Source: Rhodocyclaceae bacterium
Lineage (GTDB): Bacteria > Pseudomonadota > Gammaproteobacteria > Burkholderiales > Rhodocyclaceae
Length of the DNA: 64,000 bases
Assembly: GCA_020445665.1 (NCBI GenBank)
Contig: JAGRGD010000049.1
Span: 62,001-126,000 of the forward strand
Direction of reading: 5' to 3'
Positions within the stretch are counted from its first letter, which is position 1. Each line of letters begins with the position of its first letter. A program made the translations under genes and the position numbers. The notes under the pieces are model-generated. The model worked only from the letters and a program-made list of their open reading frames with translations. It had not been told where the DNA came from and searched no databases. Shown here piece after piece: positions 26,882 through 35,932 of the stretch.

Positions 26882-27361
26882 TCAGTTGCGGAGCTTTCGC
26901 ATCCGTTCCGAGGGCGTGATGATGTCGGTGAGGCGGATACCGAACTTGTCATTGACCACGACGACCTCGCCCTGGGCGATCAGGGTGCCATTGACGAGTA
27001 CGTCCATCGGTTCCCCCGCCAGCCCGTCGAGTTCGACCACCGAGCCGTGGGCCAGTTGCAGGAGGTTGCGGATCGACAGCTTGGTACGCCCGAGTTCGAC
27101 CGTGAGCTGGACGGGGATGTCCATGATCATGTCGTAGTCGTTCATCGTGCCGCCGGCCTGTCCGGCATTGCCGAAGTCCGGAAACAACTGGCTGGCCGGT
27201 TTGGCCTGGAAGGGCGATTCACCCGCGTCATCGGATGCGGCTTCGCGCAACGCGGCCTCGACGTCCGCGTCGCTCATCTCGCCGTCGCCGTCTTCGGAGG
27301 CGGCCTGCTCCTGCATGGCGGCAGCCCAATCGTCGTCTGTGATCTGCTCTTCATCAGCCAT
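26882..27361 (-). CDS. fliN: flagellar motor switch protein FliN
   Basis: A 159-residue FliN. An acidic N-terminal extension (MADEEQITDDDWAAAMQEQA) precedes the SpoA/surface-presentation domain, with IPVQLTVELGRTKLSIRNLL, VVELDGLAGEPMDVLVNGTL and GEVVVVNDKFGIRLTDI. FliN forms the bottom of the C-ring. The ATG at 27361 overlaps the end of fliM by 8 bases. Confidence 0.97.
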   Translation of the reverse strand: MADEEQITDDDWAAAMQEQAASEDGDGEMSDADVEAALREAASDDAGESPFQAKPASQLFPDFGNAGQAGGTMNDYDMIMDIPVQLTVELGRTKLSIRNLLQLAHGSVVELDGLAGEPMDVLVNGTLIAQGEVVVVNDKFGIRLTDIITPSERMRKLRN

Positions 27362-28361
27362 GATCTTCTCCTTGCGGTGCCGGCTCGACCTCCTGTTGCG
27401 ACAGGAATCGCTCGACCTTGAATGCGTAGCGTCCGTTCTGGACGCCATATCGACCCTCGAGGACGCCGACCTCGTCCACCTCGGCCTGGATGAACTCGCG
27501 AACGTCGAGGGGGATGACGTCGCCCGGCTTCATGTTCACGATGTCGCCCAGGGTGATCGTCGCCGATCCCAGCTTGGCGACCAGCCGGACCTCTGCAGCC
27601 TGCAGCTGTCGGCCCATGGTGTGCACCCAGCGCTTGTCCTGGGTGAGATGATCGCTCTGCATCGTCGAGTACAGCATCTCGCGGATGGGCTCGACCATGG
27701 AGTAGGGCAGACACACGTGCATCTCTGCCTGGGAGCCGCCGAACTCGAGCGAGAAGGTGTTCGATACGACGATCTCGCTGGGTGTCGCGATGTTGGCGAA
27801 CTGGGAGTTCATCTCCGAACGGACATACTCGAACGTCAGCTGATACACCGGCGCCCAGGCGCGGGAGTACTCGGCGAAGACAACGCCGAGCAGGCCCTGG
27901 ATGATGCGCTGCTCCGTCGGCGTGAAGTCACGCCCCTCGACCCGGGTGTGAAAGCGACCGTCGCCGCCGAACATGTTGTCCACCACCAGAAAGACGAGGT
28001 TGGGGTCGAAGACGATCAGGCCCGTTCCACGCAGGGGCTTGGCGGTGACGAGGTTGAGGTTGGTCGGGACCACCAGGTTGCGGAAGAATTCGCTGTACTT
28101 CTGGACCTTGATCGGCCCGACCGAGACTTCGGCGTTGCGATGCATGTAGTTGAACAGGCCGATGCGCAAGTAGCGGGCGAAGCGCTCGTTGATGAGCTCC
28201 ATCGTGGGCATCCGCCCACGGACGATCCGCTCCTGGGTGGCCAGGTTGTACGGGCGTACGCCCTCGCCACCTTCTTCGGATTCGTCGCTGTCCTCAGATT
28301 CTCCCGTGACACCCCTCAGAAGGGCGTCAACTTCGTCCTGGGAGAGAAAGTCCGATGACAT
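27354..28361 (-). CDS. fliM: flagellar motor switch protein FliM
   Basis: A 335-residue FliM. The N-terminal CheY-binding motif is SDFLSQDEVDALLRGVTG, followed by the middle domain (PTMELINERFARYLRIGLFN and the GGDGRFHTRVEGRDFTPTEQ loop) and a C-terminal SpoA domain. FliM is the middle C-ring protein that binds CheY-P. It lies between fliL and fliN. Confidence 0.98.
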   Translation of the reverse strand: MSSDFLSQDEVDALLRGVTGESEDSDESEEGGEGVRPYNLATQERIVRGRMPTMELINERFARYLRIGLFNYMHRNAEVSVGPIKVQKYSEFFRNLVVPTNLNLVTAKPLRGTGLIVFDPNLVFLVVDNMFGGDGRFHTRVEGRDFTPTEQRIIQGLLGVVFAEYSRAWAPVYQLTFEYVRSEMNSQFANIATPSEIVVSNTFSLEFGGSQAEMHVCLPYSMVEPIREMLYSTMQSDHLTQDKRWVHTMGRQLQAAEVRLVAKLGSATITLGDIVNMKPGDVIPLDVREFIQAEVDEVGVLEGRYGVQNGRYAFKVERFLSQQEVEPAPQGEDHG

Positions 28362-28382
28362 GGTCTGCCCCGCGCTCCTGAC

Positions 28383-28952
28383 CTACTGCACGATGAACGA
28401 GTCGAACAGCACGGCCAGCACCGGCCCCCAGGGCTCGGCATTGGCGGTGCGCCGGCTGCGTTGCTTCGGTGGTTCGAAGCCGAGCACGTAGTTGGTCTCG
28501 ATCATGATCTCCTCGGCGAGGATCTCCCGGCCCTCGATGTCGGCCACCTCGGAGGGCAGCTTGCTCGAGAGCAGCAGGTTGATCCGGTGGCGAATCTCCG
28601 GCATGAAGATCTTCAGGTCTTCCTGCACGGTCGCGTCGACGACCTTCAACTGGATGACGGCCTGCAGGTAGTGGTCGCCCTCGCCAGGTTGCAGGTTGAC
28701 GGTGAAGGGCTCCAGCGGCGTGAAGGTCGGCGGCTTGCTCTTGTCCACGACGAGCTTCGGGGGCTCTTCGGCGTGGGCTTCCTCGGCTGCGTGATCGTCG
28801 CTCTTCTTCGACATCAGCAGGAATACGACCCCGCCTGCTGCGATCAGCAAGAGCACGACCAGCACGATCAGGATGATCAGCAGTTTCTTGCCGCGCTTGG
28901 GGGCGGGTGCTTCGCCTTCCTCGGCTTCCGGTTTGGCTGGCGCCTTGGCCAT
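28383..28952 (-). CDS. fliL: flagellar basal body-associated protein FliL
   Basis: A 189-residue protein with a single membrane helix (LLIILIVLVVLLLIAAGGVV, about 24-46) and a periplasmic FliL domain (FTPLEPFTVNLQPGEGDHYL, EIRHRINLLLSSKLPSEVA). It has an additional C-terminal tail rich in R/Q/W (about 165-189). FliL supports stator function under load. First of fliLMN, with a 91-base spacer after fliK. Confidence 0.95.
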   Translation of the reverse strand: MAKAPAKPEAEEGEAPAPKRGKKLLIILIVLVVLLLIAAGGVVFLLMSKKSDDHAAEEAHAEEPPKLVVDKSKPPTFTPLEPFTVNLQPGEGDHYLQAVIQLKVVDATVQEDLKIFMPEIRHRINLLLSSKLPSEVADIEGREILAEEIMIETNYVLGFEPPKQRSRRTANAEPWGPVLAVLFDSFIVQ

Positions 28953-28991
28953 CGGTCACTCCTCTCGTACTGCTTGAATTGTCTCGCGACC

Positions 28992-29021
28992 CCACCGCAA
29001 CCAAGCGCGGATAAGCGGTGG
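28992..29021. other. Hairpin in the fliK-fliL spacer
   Basis: CCACCGC (28992-28998) and GCGGTGG (29015-29021) form a 7-bp stem with a 16-base loop in the 91-base gap between fliK and fliL. It could separate fliK expression from fliLMN by processing or partial termination; no promoter with a good match is seen in the gap. Confidence 0.4.
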
Positions 29022-29043
29022 CACTTCCCCGCTATTCCATCGC

Positions 29044-30363
29044 TCAGGCGAAGGTGTCGATCATTCCGCTGCCCTGGCGAATCCATTGCCGGGACCCTTC
29101 CATGGTATCGGCCCCCGCGGCGAACTCTGAACCTTTGAAGCCCCCGCCGTGCCGCCCGTCGCCGCCCTGCCGCTCTGACTGGGTGCCGACATGGCTCTCG
29201 CCCAGCTGGATGCCGGCTTCCGCCAGCATCTCCCGCAGACGCGGCATGGCGGCCTCAAGGGCTTCGCGAGCGGCGTTGCTGCTGGCCAGAAACTGAGCCG
29301 TCGCCTGTTCGGCCGAGACGGTCAGGGAGACCTCGACCCGTCCCAGGTGGGCCGGCGTGAGAATCAACTCGGCCTTGCTTTCCCCGCGCCCGGCAAACAG
29401 CACCACCCGCTGCCCGACCTCGTCGGCGAAACCGCTGCCGTCGGCAGGTGTCGAGATGAACGCGGTGGGTGTCGGTGCACCGGACGTCGCTGATGTCCGG
29501 ACGCTCATTGCAGGGGCGGGTGCGTGGGAGATCGCCTGGGACGACGATGGCGCTGAGTCGGCGCCTACGCCTTGCCCGGAGGTCGCGGCCGCTCCCTCTG
29601 CCCGCAGCGCCTGGGCCTGCAAGTCGGTGCGCGCCGCAACGACTTCCCGTATCGGGGCAGGGCGGGCGCGCAGATCGGAGGCTGGTTCTGCCTTGGCCTC
29701 ACCACCGGAGGCCGGCTTGGCATCGGTAGCGGCGGCGCCCGTGTTCTGGGTGGCAACCAGCCGGGCCTTTGCGAACTCGCCGCTCTGGGTGTCCTGCCCG
29801 CCGCCGTCTCCGGTCGCAGCGGTGTCGCCGCCGGCCGGCGAGCTGACACCGGCTTGAACGGACGCGGCGACTGTGGCGGTGCCTCCGGCCTGGGTTGGCG
29901 CAATGGATGCCTTCGGGCTGAGCGCTGCGGCAACTTGTGCCGCCATCGCATTGCCGGCCGCGGCAGCCGCTGCCGGGTCGGAAGCCGTCTCCGCCTCGTT
30001 GCCGGCAGGGGGCTGCGGGGTCGTGGCGGCGCTGTCCTCGGGTGCATCCTCGGGTGCCCTGGTGTCGTGAGCCCGGGTCTCGTCGCTCCGCTCGGCAGGG
30101 TCCGTGCGCGATGCTGCGGCCCGGCTGGGCTGCGATGCGGGGGGGCGGTCGGGACGCGGCCTTTCGGTTGCCTCGGGCCGCGCTGGCGCCGCTTCGCTGC
30201 GGCGCTCCTGCTGGCGGCGCTCGTCGATCTGCGTCTGAAGCGTGCGCGAAAACTCGCCTTCCGAAGCGGAGAATCCCTGTTCTGGCGCCTCGTTGCTCGG
30301 GCGCTGCCGGGTCTCGGAGGCAGCGGCGCTGCGGGTGTTGGCGGTGAGAAAGATGTCGGGCAT
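29044..30363 (-). CDS. fliK: flagellar hook-length control protein FliK
   Basis: A 439-residue FliK. The N-terminal two thirds are low-complexity and rich in A/T/P/Q/E. The C-terminal domain (about 310-400) carries the conserved core AELILTPAHLGRVEVSLTVS and the ALEAAMPRLREMLAEAGI helix that switches FlhB specificity. The ATG at 30363 is preferred over one at 30417, because a perfect sigma-54 promoter lies at 30401-30416 between them. A second FliK-like gene is at 40164-41372. Confidence 0.94.
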   Translation of the reverse strand: MPDIFLTANTRSAAASETRQRPSNEAPEQGFSASEGEFSRTLQTQIDERRQQERRSEAAPARPEATERPRPDRPPASQPSRAAASRTDPAERSDETRAHDTRAPEDAPEDSAATTPQPPAGNEAETASDPAAAAAAGNAMAAQVAAALSPKASIAPTQAGGTATVAASVQAGVSSPAGGDTAATGDGGGQDTQSGEFAKARLVATQNTGAAATDAKPASGGEAKAEPASDLRARPAPIREVVAARTDLQAQALRAEGAAATSGQGVGADSAPSSSQAISHAPAPAMSVRTSATSGAPTPTAFISTPADGSGFADEVGQRVVLFAGRGESKAELILTPAHLGRVEVSLTVSAEQATAQFLASSNAAREALEAAMPRLREMLAEAGIQLGESHVGTQSERQGGDGRHGGGFKGSEFAAGADTMEGSRQWIRQGSGMIDTFA

Positions 30364-30400
30364 CGCCGTGGGTCCTTGGGAGCAAGCTTGCTGCACACTC

Positions 30401-30416
30401 TGCAAACGCCGTGCCA
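30401..30416 (-). promoter_or_regulatory. sigma-54 promoter of fliK
   Basis: The minus strand reads TGGCACGGCGTTTGCA, a full match to the sigma-54 consensus TGGCACG-N4-TTGCA. Predicted transcription starts near 30390, about 27 bases before the fliK ATG. It probably drives fliK and possibly fliLMN. Confidence 0.9.
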
Positions 30417-30470
30417 AAGGGCCCGGCGGTGACTCGACGGCGCCTGACTGCTTTGGTGGCGGCTGCTGCC

Positions 30471-30507
30471 CGGCAATCGGCCGCTGCCGTGTTCAGCCTG
30501 CTTGCCG
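30471..30507. promoter_or_regulatory. CGGCAA/TTGCCG sites upstream of fliK
   Basis: CGGCAA at 30471-30476 with CTGCCG at 30484-30489 (7-base spacer) and TTGCCG at 30502-30507 lie 55-90 bases upstream of the fliK sigma-54 promoter, just beyond the fliJ stop. They belong to the same half-site family as the other flagellar enhancer clusters. Confidence 0.55.
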
Positions 30508-30514
30508 GTGGTGA

Positions 30515-30958
30515 CTACTCTTCCCGGTCGCGGCCGAACTTGGCCGCGTGCTCGTCCGTGAGTTGCTGGTCCTGGCGGGCTTCCTTGCGCTGCAGTGCCT
30601 TCTGGTGGCGCTGGGAGAGGGCGTCGAAGGCCTTCATCCGGTTGCGTTCGCTGAGCCAGGCCTGCTGGCCGGCTGCGGTGCGTCCGCGCGCTGCCTCGAC
30701 AATCTTCTGCTGTTGTTCGATGGCTTCGTCGAGGCGGTTGATGAATGCGGTGAAATTGCGCCACTCGTCCGGCCCGATGCCGGTCCGGGCGGCATCCATG
30801 AAGCGGCCCTGGTATTCGCTGCGGTACTCCTGCAGCAGCGCCAGCTTCCGGTCGTCCTCCTTCTCCGCGCCAATCAGCTCGCCGAGCTTTCGGGCGGCGT
30901 CATCGGTGCGCTCCTGGGCCAGATCGAGCAGTTTCTGAAGCGGGAAGTTCTCGCTCAT
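30515..30958 (-). CDS. fliJ: flagellar export protein FliJ
   Basis: A 147-residue, highly charged, coiled-coil protein of FliJ type ([40 protein letters not shown]). FliJ sits in the centre of the FliI ATPase ring and links it to the export gate. It overlaps fliI by four bases and ends before the fliK promoter region. Confidence 0.93.
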   Translation of the reverse strand: MSENFPLQKLLDLAQERTDDAARKLGELIGAEKEDDRKLALLQEYRSEYQGRFMDAARTGIGPDEWRNFTAFINRLDEAIEQQQKIVEAARGRTAAGQQAWLSERNRMKAFDALSQRHQKALQRKEARQDQQLTDEHAAKFGRDREE

Positions 30959-32367
30959 CCGTCAGTTCCGGGGGCGAACAGGGCCTCGAGCTTGAGCACG
31001 GCGTCGTCATAGCCCTCCCGCTCCTCGATGCGCTGCTGGAGGAAGGACTCGAGCCGTGGATAGAGGGCCACGGCCAGATCGAGCACGGGATCCGCGCCGG
31101 CCTGGTAGGCGCCGACCGCGATCAGATCGCGGGAACGCTGGTAGCGGGAGAACAGTTGCTTGAACTGGCGGACCACGTCGAGATGCTGCGGCTTGACGAG
31201 GTTGTGCATGGCCCGCGAGATCGACTGTTCGATATCCAGGGCCGGATAGTGGCCCTGGTCGGCGAGGGCGCGGGACAGCACGAAGTGTCCGTCGAGGATC
31301 GCTCGGGCCGAGTCAGCGATCGGGTCCTGCTGGTCGTCGCCCTCGGTCAGGACGGTATAGAAGGCGGTGATGGAGCCGCCCCCTTCCGGCCCGTTGCCGG
31401 CACGCTCGACCAGCGCCGGCAGTCGCGCGAAGACGCTTGGCGGGTAGCCGCGGGTCACCGGTGGTTCGCCGATGGCCAGGGCGATCTCGCGCTGGGCCAT
31501 GGCATAGCGGGTCAGGGAATCCATGATCAGCAGCACCTGCTTGCCCTGGTCACGGAAATACTCGGCAATGGTCGTGGCGTAGGAGGCGCCCTGCAGGCGC
31601 ATCAGCGGACTCGTATCCGCAGGCGCAGCGACAACGACCGAGCGCGCGAGGCCTGTCTCACCGAGGTTCTCCTCGATGAACTCCTTGACCTCCCGGCCCC
31701 GCTCGCCGATCAGGCCTACAACGACGACGTCGGCCGCGGTGTAGCGGGCCATCATGCCGATCAGGACCGACTTGCCAACGCCCGAGCCGGCGAACAGGCC
31801 GACCCGCTGGCCGCGGCCGACCGTGAGCAGGGAGTTGATCGCACGGATGCCCACGTCCATCGACTGGCGGATCGGCGAGCGTTGCAGCGGGTTGGTGGGG
31901 CGGGCCTGGAGCGACCGGCTCGCCTGGGCCCGCAGGACACCTTTCCCGTCCAGAGGGCGACCCGCGCCGTCGATGACGCGGCCGAGGAGCTCCTCGCCGA
32001 CCGGCAGGTGCTTGGCCCGGTCCGAGGCGCGGCGCCGGGGCTCGATGCGCTCCCGCGCCTGCAGCGAAGGCTGGACCGGCTCGACCGGCAGGACCAGGGC
32101 GCCGGGCGCCAGACCGAAAACATCGTCGGTCGGCATCATGTAGAGCTTCTCGCCATGGAAGCCGACGACTTCGGCTTCGACAGCGCCACTGCCGGGCACC
32201 ATGATCCGGCAGCCGGAACCGAGGGGCAGCTTGAGGCCCGCGGCTTCCATCACCAGGCCGTTGATACGGGTCAGTCGACCATAGAGCTGGTAGGGGGGGC
32301 TGGCGCTGGCGAGTTTGCGCGAGTCATTGATGAAGGCGCGCCACACTTCGCCGTGGTGTTCCATCAA
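30955..32367 (-). CDS. fliI: flagellum-specific ATPase FliI
   Basis: A 470-residue export ATPase. Walker A is [15 protein letters not shown], Walker B is in [20 protein letters not shown], and the type III ATPase signature region is [18 protein letters not shown]. It energises unfolding and delivery of axial proteins at the export gate. The start overlaps the fliH stop codon in ATGA. Confidence 0.98.
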   Translation of the reverse strand: MMEHHGEVWRAFINDSRKLASASPPYQLYGRLTRINGLVMEAAGLKLPLGSGCRIMVPGSGAVEAEVVGFHGEKLYMMPTDDVFGLAPGALVLPVEPVQPSLQARERIEPRRRASDRAKHLPVGEELLGRVIDGAGRPLDGKGVLRAQASRSLQARPTNPLQRSPIRQSMDVGIRAINSLLTVGRGQRVGLFAGSGVGKSVLIGMMARYTAADVVVVGLIGERGREVKEFIEENLGETGLARSVVVAAPADTSPLMRLQGASYATTIAEYFRDQGKQVLLIMDSLTRYAMAQREIALAIGEPPVTRGYPPSVFARLPALVERAGNGPEGGGSITAFYTVLTEGDDQQDPIADSARAILDGHFVLSRALADQGHYPALDIEQSISRAMHNLVKPQHLDVVRQFKQLFSRYQRSRDLIAVGAYQAGADPVLDLAVALYPRLESFLQQRIEEREGYDDAVLKLEALFAPGTDG

Positions 32368-33071
32368 TCGGCCTCTTCGTCGAACTGCCGGTCACGACCG
32401 AGATTGTCCATGATCCGCTTCCAACGCGTCTCGATGGTGGCGTCCAGTTCACTGCCGGTGGCCTCGAGTCGGCAGCCGCCCCGGGTGATCGACTCGTCAT
32501 CCACCAGGCGGTGTCCCAGATGGGCCAGGTGGTCGCTCAGGTACTCGCGAACCAGGGCGGCGTCTTCCGGGTGGATATGGATCATCGCCTTGTTCTGTGG
32601 AAACTGCTGCAGCGCCTCGCGCACGGCGTCCAAGATGGTCTCCGGATGCTCGCGAAGTTCGCGGCGGACCAGATGCTTCGCCACCTCGACGGCCAGATCG
32701 AGCAAGCTGTCCGCCACCTCGGCATCAAAGGCCTGGAGGGCAGTGTCGAGGTTTTCGACGAGGCCGTGCAGTTGCATCGCCTCGACCCGGCCCCGTGCGG
32801 TTCCTTCCTCGTATCCGGCGTCGTATCCGGCTTTGCGCGAGGACTCGTAGATCTCCTCGATCTCCTCTGCCGTCGGCAGCTTGATCGTGGGGAGGTCCGG
32901 CTCGGCCGGCACTGCTTCCGGAGAGGCGTCCACCCCGGTGGGCGCTTCGGGCGGCGCTTCCGGCTGCCGTTCGGGCGTGCGGATCGGCTGATCGTCGGCG
33001 CGACGGCCGAAGTCGGGCGGTTGCCAGGGTTGATACATGCCCGAGGCCTGGTGGCGAGAGATGGTGCTCAT
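32364..33071 (-). CDS. fliH: flagellar assembly protein FliH
   Basis: A 235-residue regulator of FliI. It has a proline-rich N-terminal third, a Gly-containing [15 protein letters not shown] segment resembling the GxxxG repeat region of FliH, and a C-terminal helical V-ATPase E-subunit-like domain ([20 protein letters not shown]). FliH binds the FliI N-terminus. It lies 24 bases after fliG. Confidence 0.94.
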   Translation of the reverse strand: MSTISRHQASGMYQPWQPPDFGRRADDQPIRTPERQPEAPPEAPTGVDASPEAVPAEPDLPTIKLPTAEEIEEIYESSRKAGYDAGYEEGTARGRVEAMQLHGLVENLDTALQAFDAEVADSLLDLAVEVAKHLVRRELREHPETILDAVREALQQFPQNKAMIHIHPEDAALVREYLSDHLAHLGHRLVDDESITRGGCRLEATGSELDATIETRWKRIMDNLGRDRQFDEEAD

Positions 33072-33095
33072 GGCCGCGCCCCTGTTGCCGGCGCC

Positions 33096-34094
33096 TTACA
33101 CGAAGGCATCGTCGCCCCCCTTGCCGCCGAGCATGATCTGGCCTTCCTCGGACAGACGCCGCACGATCTTCAGAATCTCCTTCTGCTCGGCTTCGACTTC
33201 GGACAGGCGGACCGGGCCCTTCGATTCGAGATCCTCGCGCAGCATCTCCGCGGCCCGGCTCGACATGTTGTTGAAGACCTTGTCCCGCAGTTCCGGTGGC
33301 GCCCCCTTGAGGGCCACCACCAGCGAGTCCGACTGGACCTCGCGCAGGATGGTCTGAATGCCCCGGTCGTCGATGTCCAGCAGGTTCTCGAAGACGAACA
33401 TCTCGTCGAGGATCTTCTGGGCCAGGTCCGGATCGTACTCGCGCACGTTGTCGATCACCGCCGTCTCGGCGGCGGAGCCGACGAAGTTCAGGATCTCGGC
33501 CGCATGTCGCACGCCGCCCATGGCGGCCTTCTTGACGTTGGTGGAGCCCGCGAGCATGCGGGTCAGCGCATCGTTGAGTTCCTTCAGCGCCGCCGGCTGC
33601 ACCCCGTCAAGGGTCGCGATGCGGAGTACCACGTCGTTGCGCAGGCGCTCCGGAAACTGCTTCAGGATCTCGCCCGACTGGTCGAACTCCAGATGCACCA
33701 GGATTGTCGCGATGATCTGAGGATGTTCGTTCTTGATCAGGTCCGCGGCGGTGACCGCGTCCATCCACTTGAGGCTCTCGATGCCGGCCGTGTCGGAGCC
33801 TTGCAGGACCCGGTTGATCAGGTGCGCTGCCCGATCATCCCCGAGCGCCTTGGTCAGCATCGCCTTGATTTGCTCGTGGTCTGCCTCGAGAGGCGATCCC
33901 TTGAGGGCGTGCTGGTCCAGTTCGTCGAGCACCCGCTCCACCTTCTCGCGGGGCTGGGAATCCATGGCCGCCATGGCCGCGCCGAGCTTCTGAACCTCGC
34001 GCGGTCCCAGGGCCTTGAGCACCTCGGCCGCCTCGTCGGGGCCGAGGGTCATCATCAGCGTCGCCGCCTTCTCGAGTCCCTCATCGCTGCTCAT
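33096..34094 (-). CDS. fliG: flagellar motor switch protein FliG
   Basis: A 332-residue FliG. N-terminal FliF-binding domain, middle EHPQIIATILVHLEFDQSGE (the conserved EHPQ motif) and a C-terminal torque-generating domain with the charged MFVFENLLDIDDRGIQTILR helix. FliG contacts the stator and reverses with FliM. Its start overlaps fliF by 14 bases. Confidence 0.98.
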   Translation of the reverse strand: MSSDEGLEKAATLMMTLGPDEAAEVLKALGPREVQKLGAAMAAMDSQPREKVERVLDELDQHALKGSPLEADHEQIKAMLTKALGDDRAAHLINRVLQGSDTAGIESLKWMDAVTAADLIKNEHPQIIATILVHLEFDQSGEILKQFPERLRNDVVLRIATLDGVQPAALKELNDALTRMLAGSTNVKKAAMGGVRHAAEILNFVGSAAETAVIDNVREYDPDLAQKILDEMFVFENLLDIDDRGIQTILREVQSDSLVVALKGAPPELRDKVFNNMSSRAAEMLREDLESKGPVRLSEVEAEQKEILKIVRRLSEEGQIMLGGKGGDDAFV

Positions 34095-35772
34095 GTGCGG
34101 TCGCTCCCAACCAGTCCTTCACCAGATTCGCCACCATCTTCGGATTGTCCTTCGCCATCTGGCGCGCCCGAGCCAGCTTCTGTTCATAACTCTGTGCGGC
34201 CGCCGCTTCCGGCGACAGGGAAACTTCTGCGCCTTCCTCGCCTTCCTCGTCGCCTTCCCCTTCCGCGTCCTCGCCTTCCTCGGTCTCCTCCTCGTCCTCG
34301 GCGGCCGGCGGCGGCATGACCTGTCGCATCAGTGGCCGGATCACGCCGAAGGCGACGAAGGCCAGCACACCCAGCAGGATCAGGTAACGCAGGGCCTCCT
34401 TGGCGATGGCGATGATCTCCGGATCCTTCCACAGCGGCAGTTCCGGCAGCACCTCTTCGGGCGACACGGTGAAGATGCTGTTGGCGACGTTCAGCGTGTC
34501 GCCCCGGGCCTCGGTGTAGCCGACGGCCTCGCGGATCAGATCAGTGATCTTGCGCACCTCCTCGTCGCTGAGCGCTGCGGTCTCCGTTCGCCCGTTGGCA
34601 GCCGTGGTCGTGCGGTGGTTCAGCACGACCGCCACCGACAGACGCCGGACCTGGCCGACCGCGCGACGCACGTGCTGGATCGTCTTGTCCAACTCGTAGT
34701 TGACGACGGAACTGCGGTTGGAGTTCTTGATCGTGTCGGTGCCATTGCCTTCGCCGCCGGCGGCCGGCGCGGTGATCGGTGCCGTGGCGGGTACCGGAGG
34801 CTGGTTGGTCAGCGCGCCGGGGACGCCCTGCGGACCGAAATCGCCCGTTAGTGCTTCGCTGTTCTGCTGACTGCGGATGGCCTGGTCGGGAGACGGGTTC
34901 GGCTTGTAGGATTCAGCGGTCTGCTCCGAGCGATTGAAATCGACGTCCGCCATGACCTGGGCGCGGAAGTTGCCGGCGCCGACGATCGGCGTGAGGATGG
35001 TCTCGATGCGGTCGATGTATTGGCGCTCGATTTCATCGACGTACTGGAGCTGGGTCGGGTCGAGTCCCGAGTTGCGGTCGGATGTGCGGGTGAGCAACTG
35101 GCCGTTCTGGTCGACCACGCTGACCTGGTCGGTGGCGAGCTGGGGTACCGACGAGGCGACCAGATGCACGATACCGGCCACCTGCGCATCGTTGAGACTG
35201 CGTCCGGGCAGCAGGTTGACCATCACCGACGCGGTCGGCATCTGCTGGTTTCGCAGGAAGGCGGTCTGCTTCGGGATCGCCAGATGGACGCGCGCGCGGC
35301 CGATCGACGCGACCGACTGAATGGTGCGGGAGAGCTCCCCTTCGAGTGCGCGCTGGAAGTTGACCTGCTCGTGGAACTGGGAGACGCCGAGCTTCTGGCC
35401 CTCGAGCAACTCGAAGCCGACCATGCCGCCGCGCGGCAGCCCCTCGGCGGCGAGGCGAAGACGCACGTCGTGCACGACGCCCTCGGGCACCAGGATCGCC
35501 TGGCCACCCGGGGAGAACCTGTACGGCACGTTCTGCTGTTGCAGGGCAGTGACGATGGCGCCGCCGTCACGTTCCTCCAGGTTGGAGAACAGCACGGCGT
35601 AGTCGGGCTCCTGGCTCCACAGCCAGACGCCCACCAGCAGAGCGATCGCGGCGGCCAGGGCGGCGGCGGCCGAGAGTTTCTGCCGTTGCGTCAGATTGCT
35701 GAAGTTCTGCAGCACCTGTCCGACGCCCGAGGGCGGCGGTGGTGCGGCCATTGCAGTGTCGGCGGTAGCCAT
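34081..35772 (-). CDS. fliF: flagellar MS-ring protein FliF
   Basis: A 563-residue MS-ring subunit. First membrane helix LSAAAALAAAIALLVGVWLW, ring-building motifs including MVGFELLEGQKLGVSQFHEQ and ELSRTIQSVASIGRARVHLA, and a second membrane helix LRYLILLGVLAFVAFGVI. The C-terminal tail is acidic then FliG-binding (ARARQMAKDNPKMVANLVK). First gene of the fliFGHIJ operon, divergent from flrB. Confidence 0.98.
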   Translation of the reverse strand: MATADTAMAAPPPPSGVGQVLQNFSNLTQRQKLSAAAALAAAIALLVGVWLWSQEPDYAVLFSNLEERDGGAIVTALQQQNVPYRFSPGGQAILVPEGVVHDVRLRLAAEGLPRGGMVGFELLEGQKLGVSQFHEQVNFQRALEGELSRTIQSVASIGRARVHLAIPKQTAFLRNQQMPTASVMVNLLPGRSLNDAQVAGIVHLVASSVPQLATDQVSVVDQNGQLLTRTSDRNSGLDPTQLQYVDEIERQYIDRIETILTPIVGAGNFRAQVMADVDFNRSEQTAESYKPNPSPDQAIRSQQNSEALTGDFGPQGVPGALTNQPPVPATAPITAPAAGGEGNGTDTIKNSNRSSVVNYELDKTIQHVRRAVGQVRRLSVAVVLNHRTTTAANGRTETAALSDEEVRKITDLIREAVGYTEARGDTLNVANSIFTVSPEEVLPELPLWKDPEIIAIAKEALRYLILLGVLAFVAFGVIRPLMRQVMPPPAAEDEEETEEGEDAEGEGDEEGEEGAEVSLSPEAAAAQSYEQKLARARQMAKDNPKMVANLVKDWLGATAHEQR

Positions 35773-35849
35773 GTCGGGTTCCTGCGTACAGCGCTTTACC
35801 GGATGGGCGCATTGTCACGGGGGCACGTCAATCCCGATCCCGGAATAAG

Positions 35850-35875
35850 CGGCATTTTTTGCCGGCTATTTGCCG
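35850..35875. promoter_or_regulatory. CGGCAT-N3-TTGCCG site between fliF and flrB
   Basis: CGGCATTTTTTGCCG at 35850-35864 matches the 15-bp inverted repeat with one mismatch, and TTGCCG follows at 35870-35875. The site lies about 80 bases from the fliF start and 60 from flrB. The only GG-N10-GC arrangement on the fliF strand overlaps the repeat itself (CGGCAAATAGCCGGCA) and is a weak sigma-54 match. Confidence 0.5.
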
Positions 35876-35932
35876 CTCCGTCCCGTTCGACCGGCCGATA
35901 CAGTGGCGGCACTGAACTGGAACAGTCCGTCC

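Noticed and set aside
32511..34319. 602-codon plus-strand frame across fliH, fliG and fliF
   Set aside because: Antisense to three well-recognised flagellar genes; no ribosome-binding site or domain.
35861..35876. Possible sigma-54 promoter for fliF (CGGCAAATAGCCGGCA on the minus strand)
   Set aside because: Spacing is right but the -12 half is CGGC instead of TTGC and it coincides with activator-type half-sites, so it is better explained as those.
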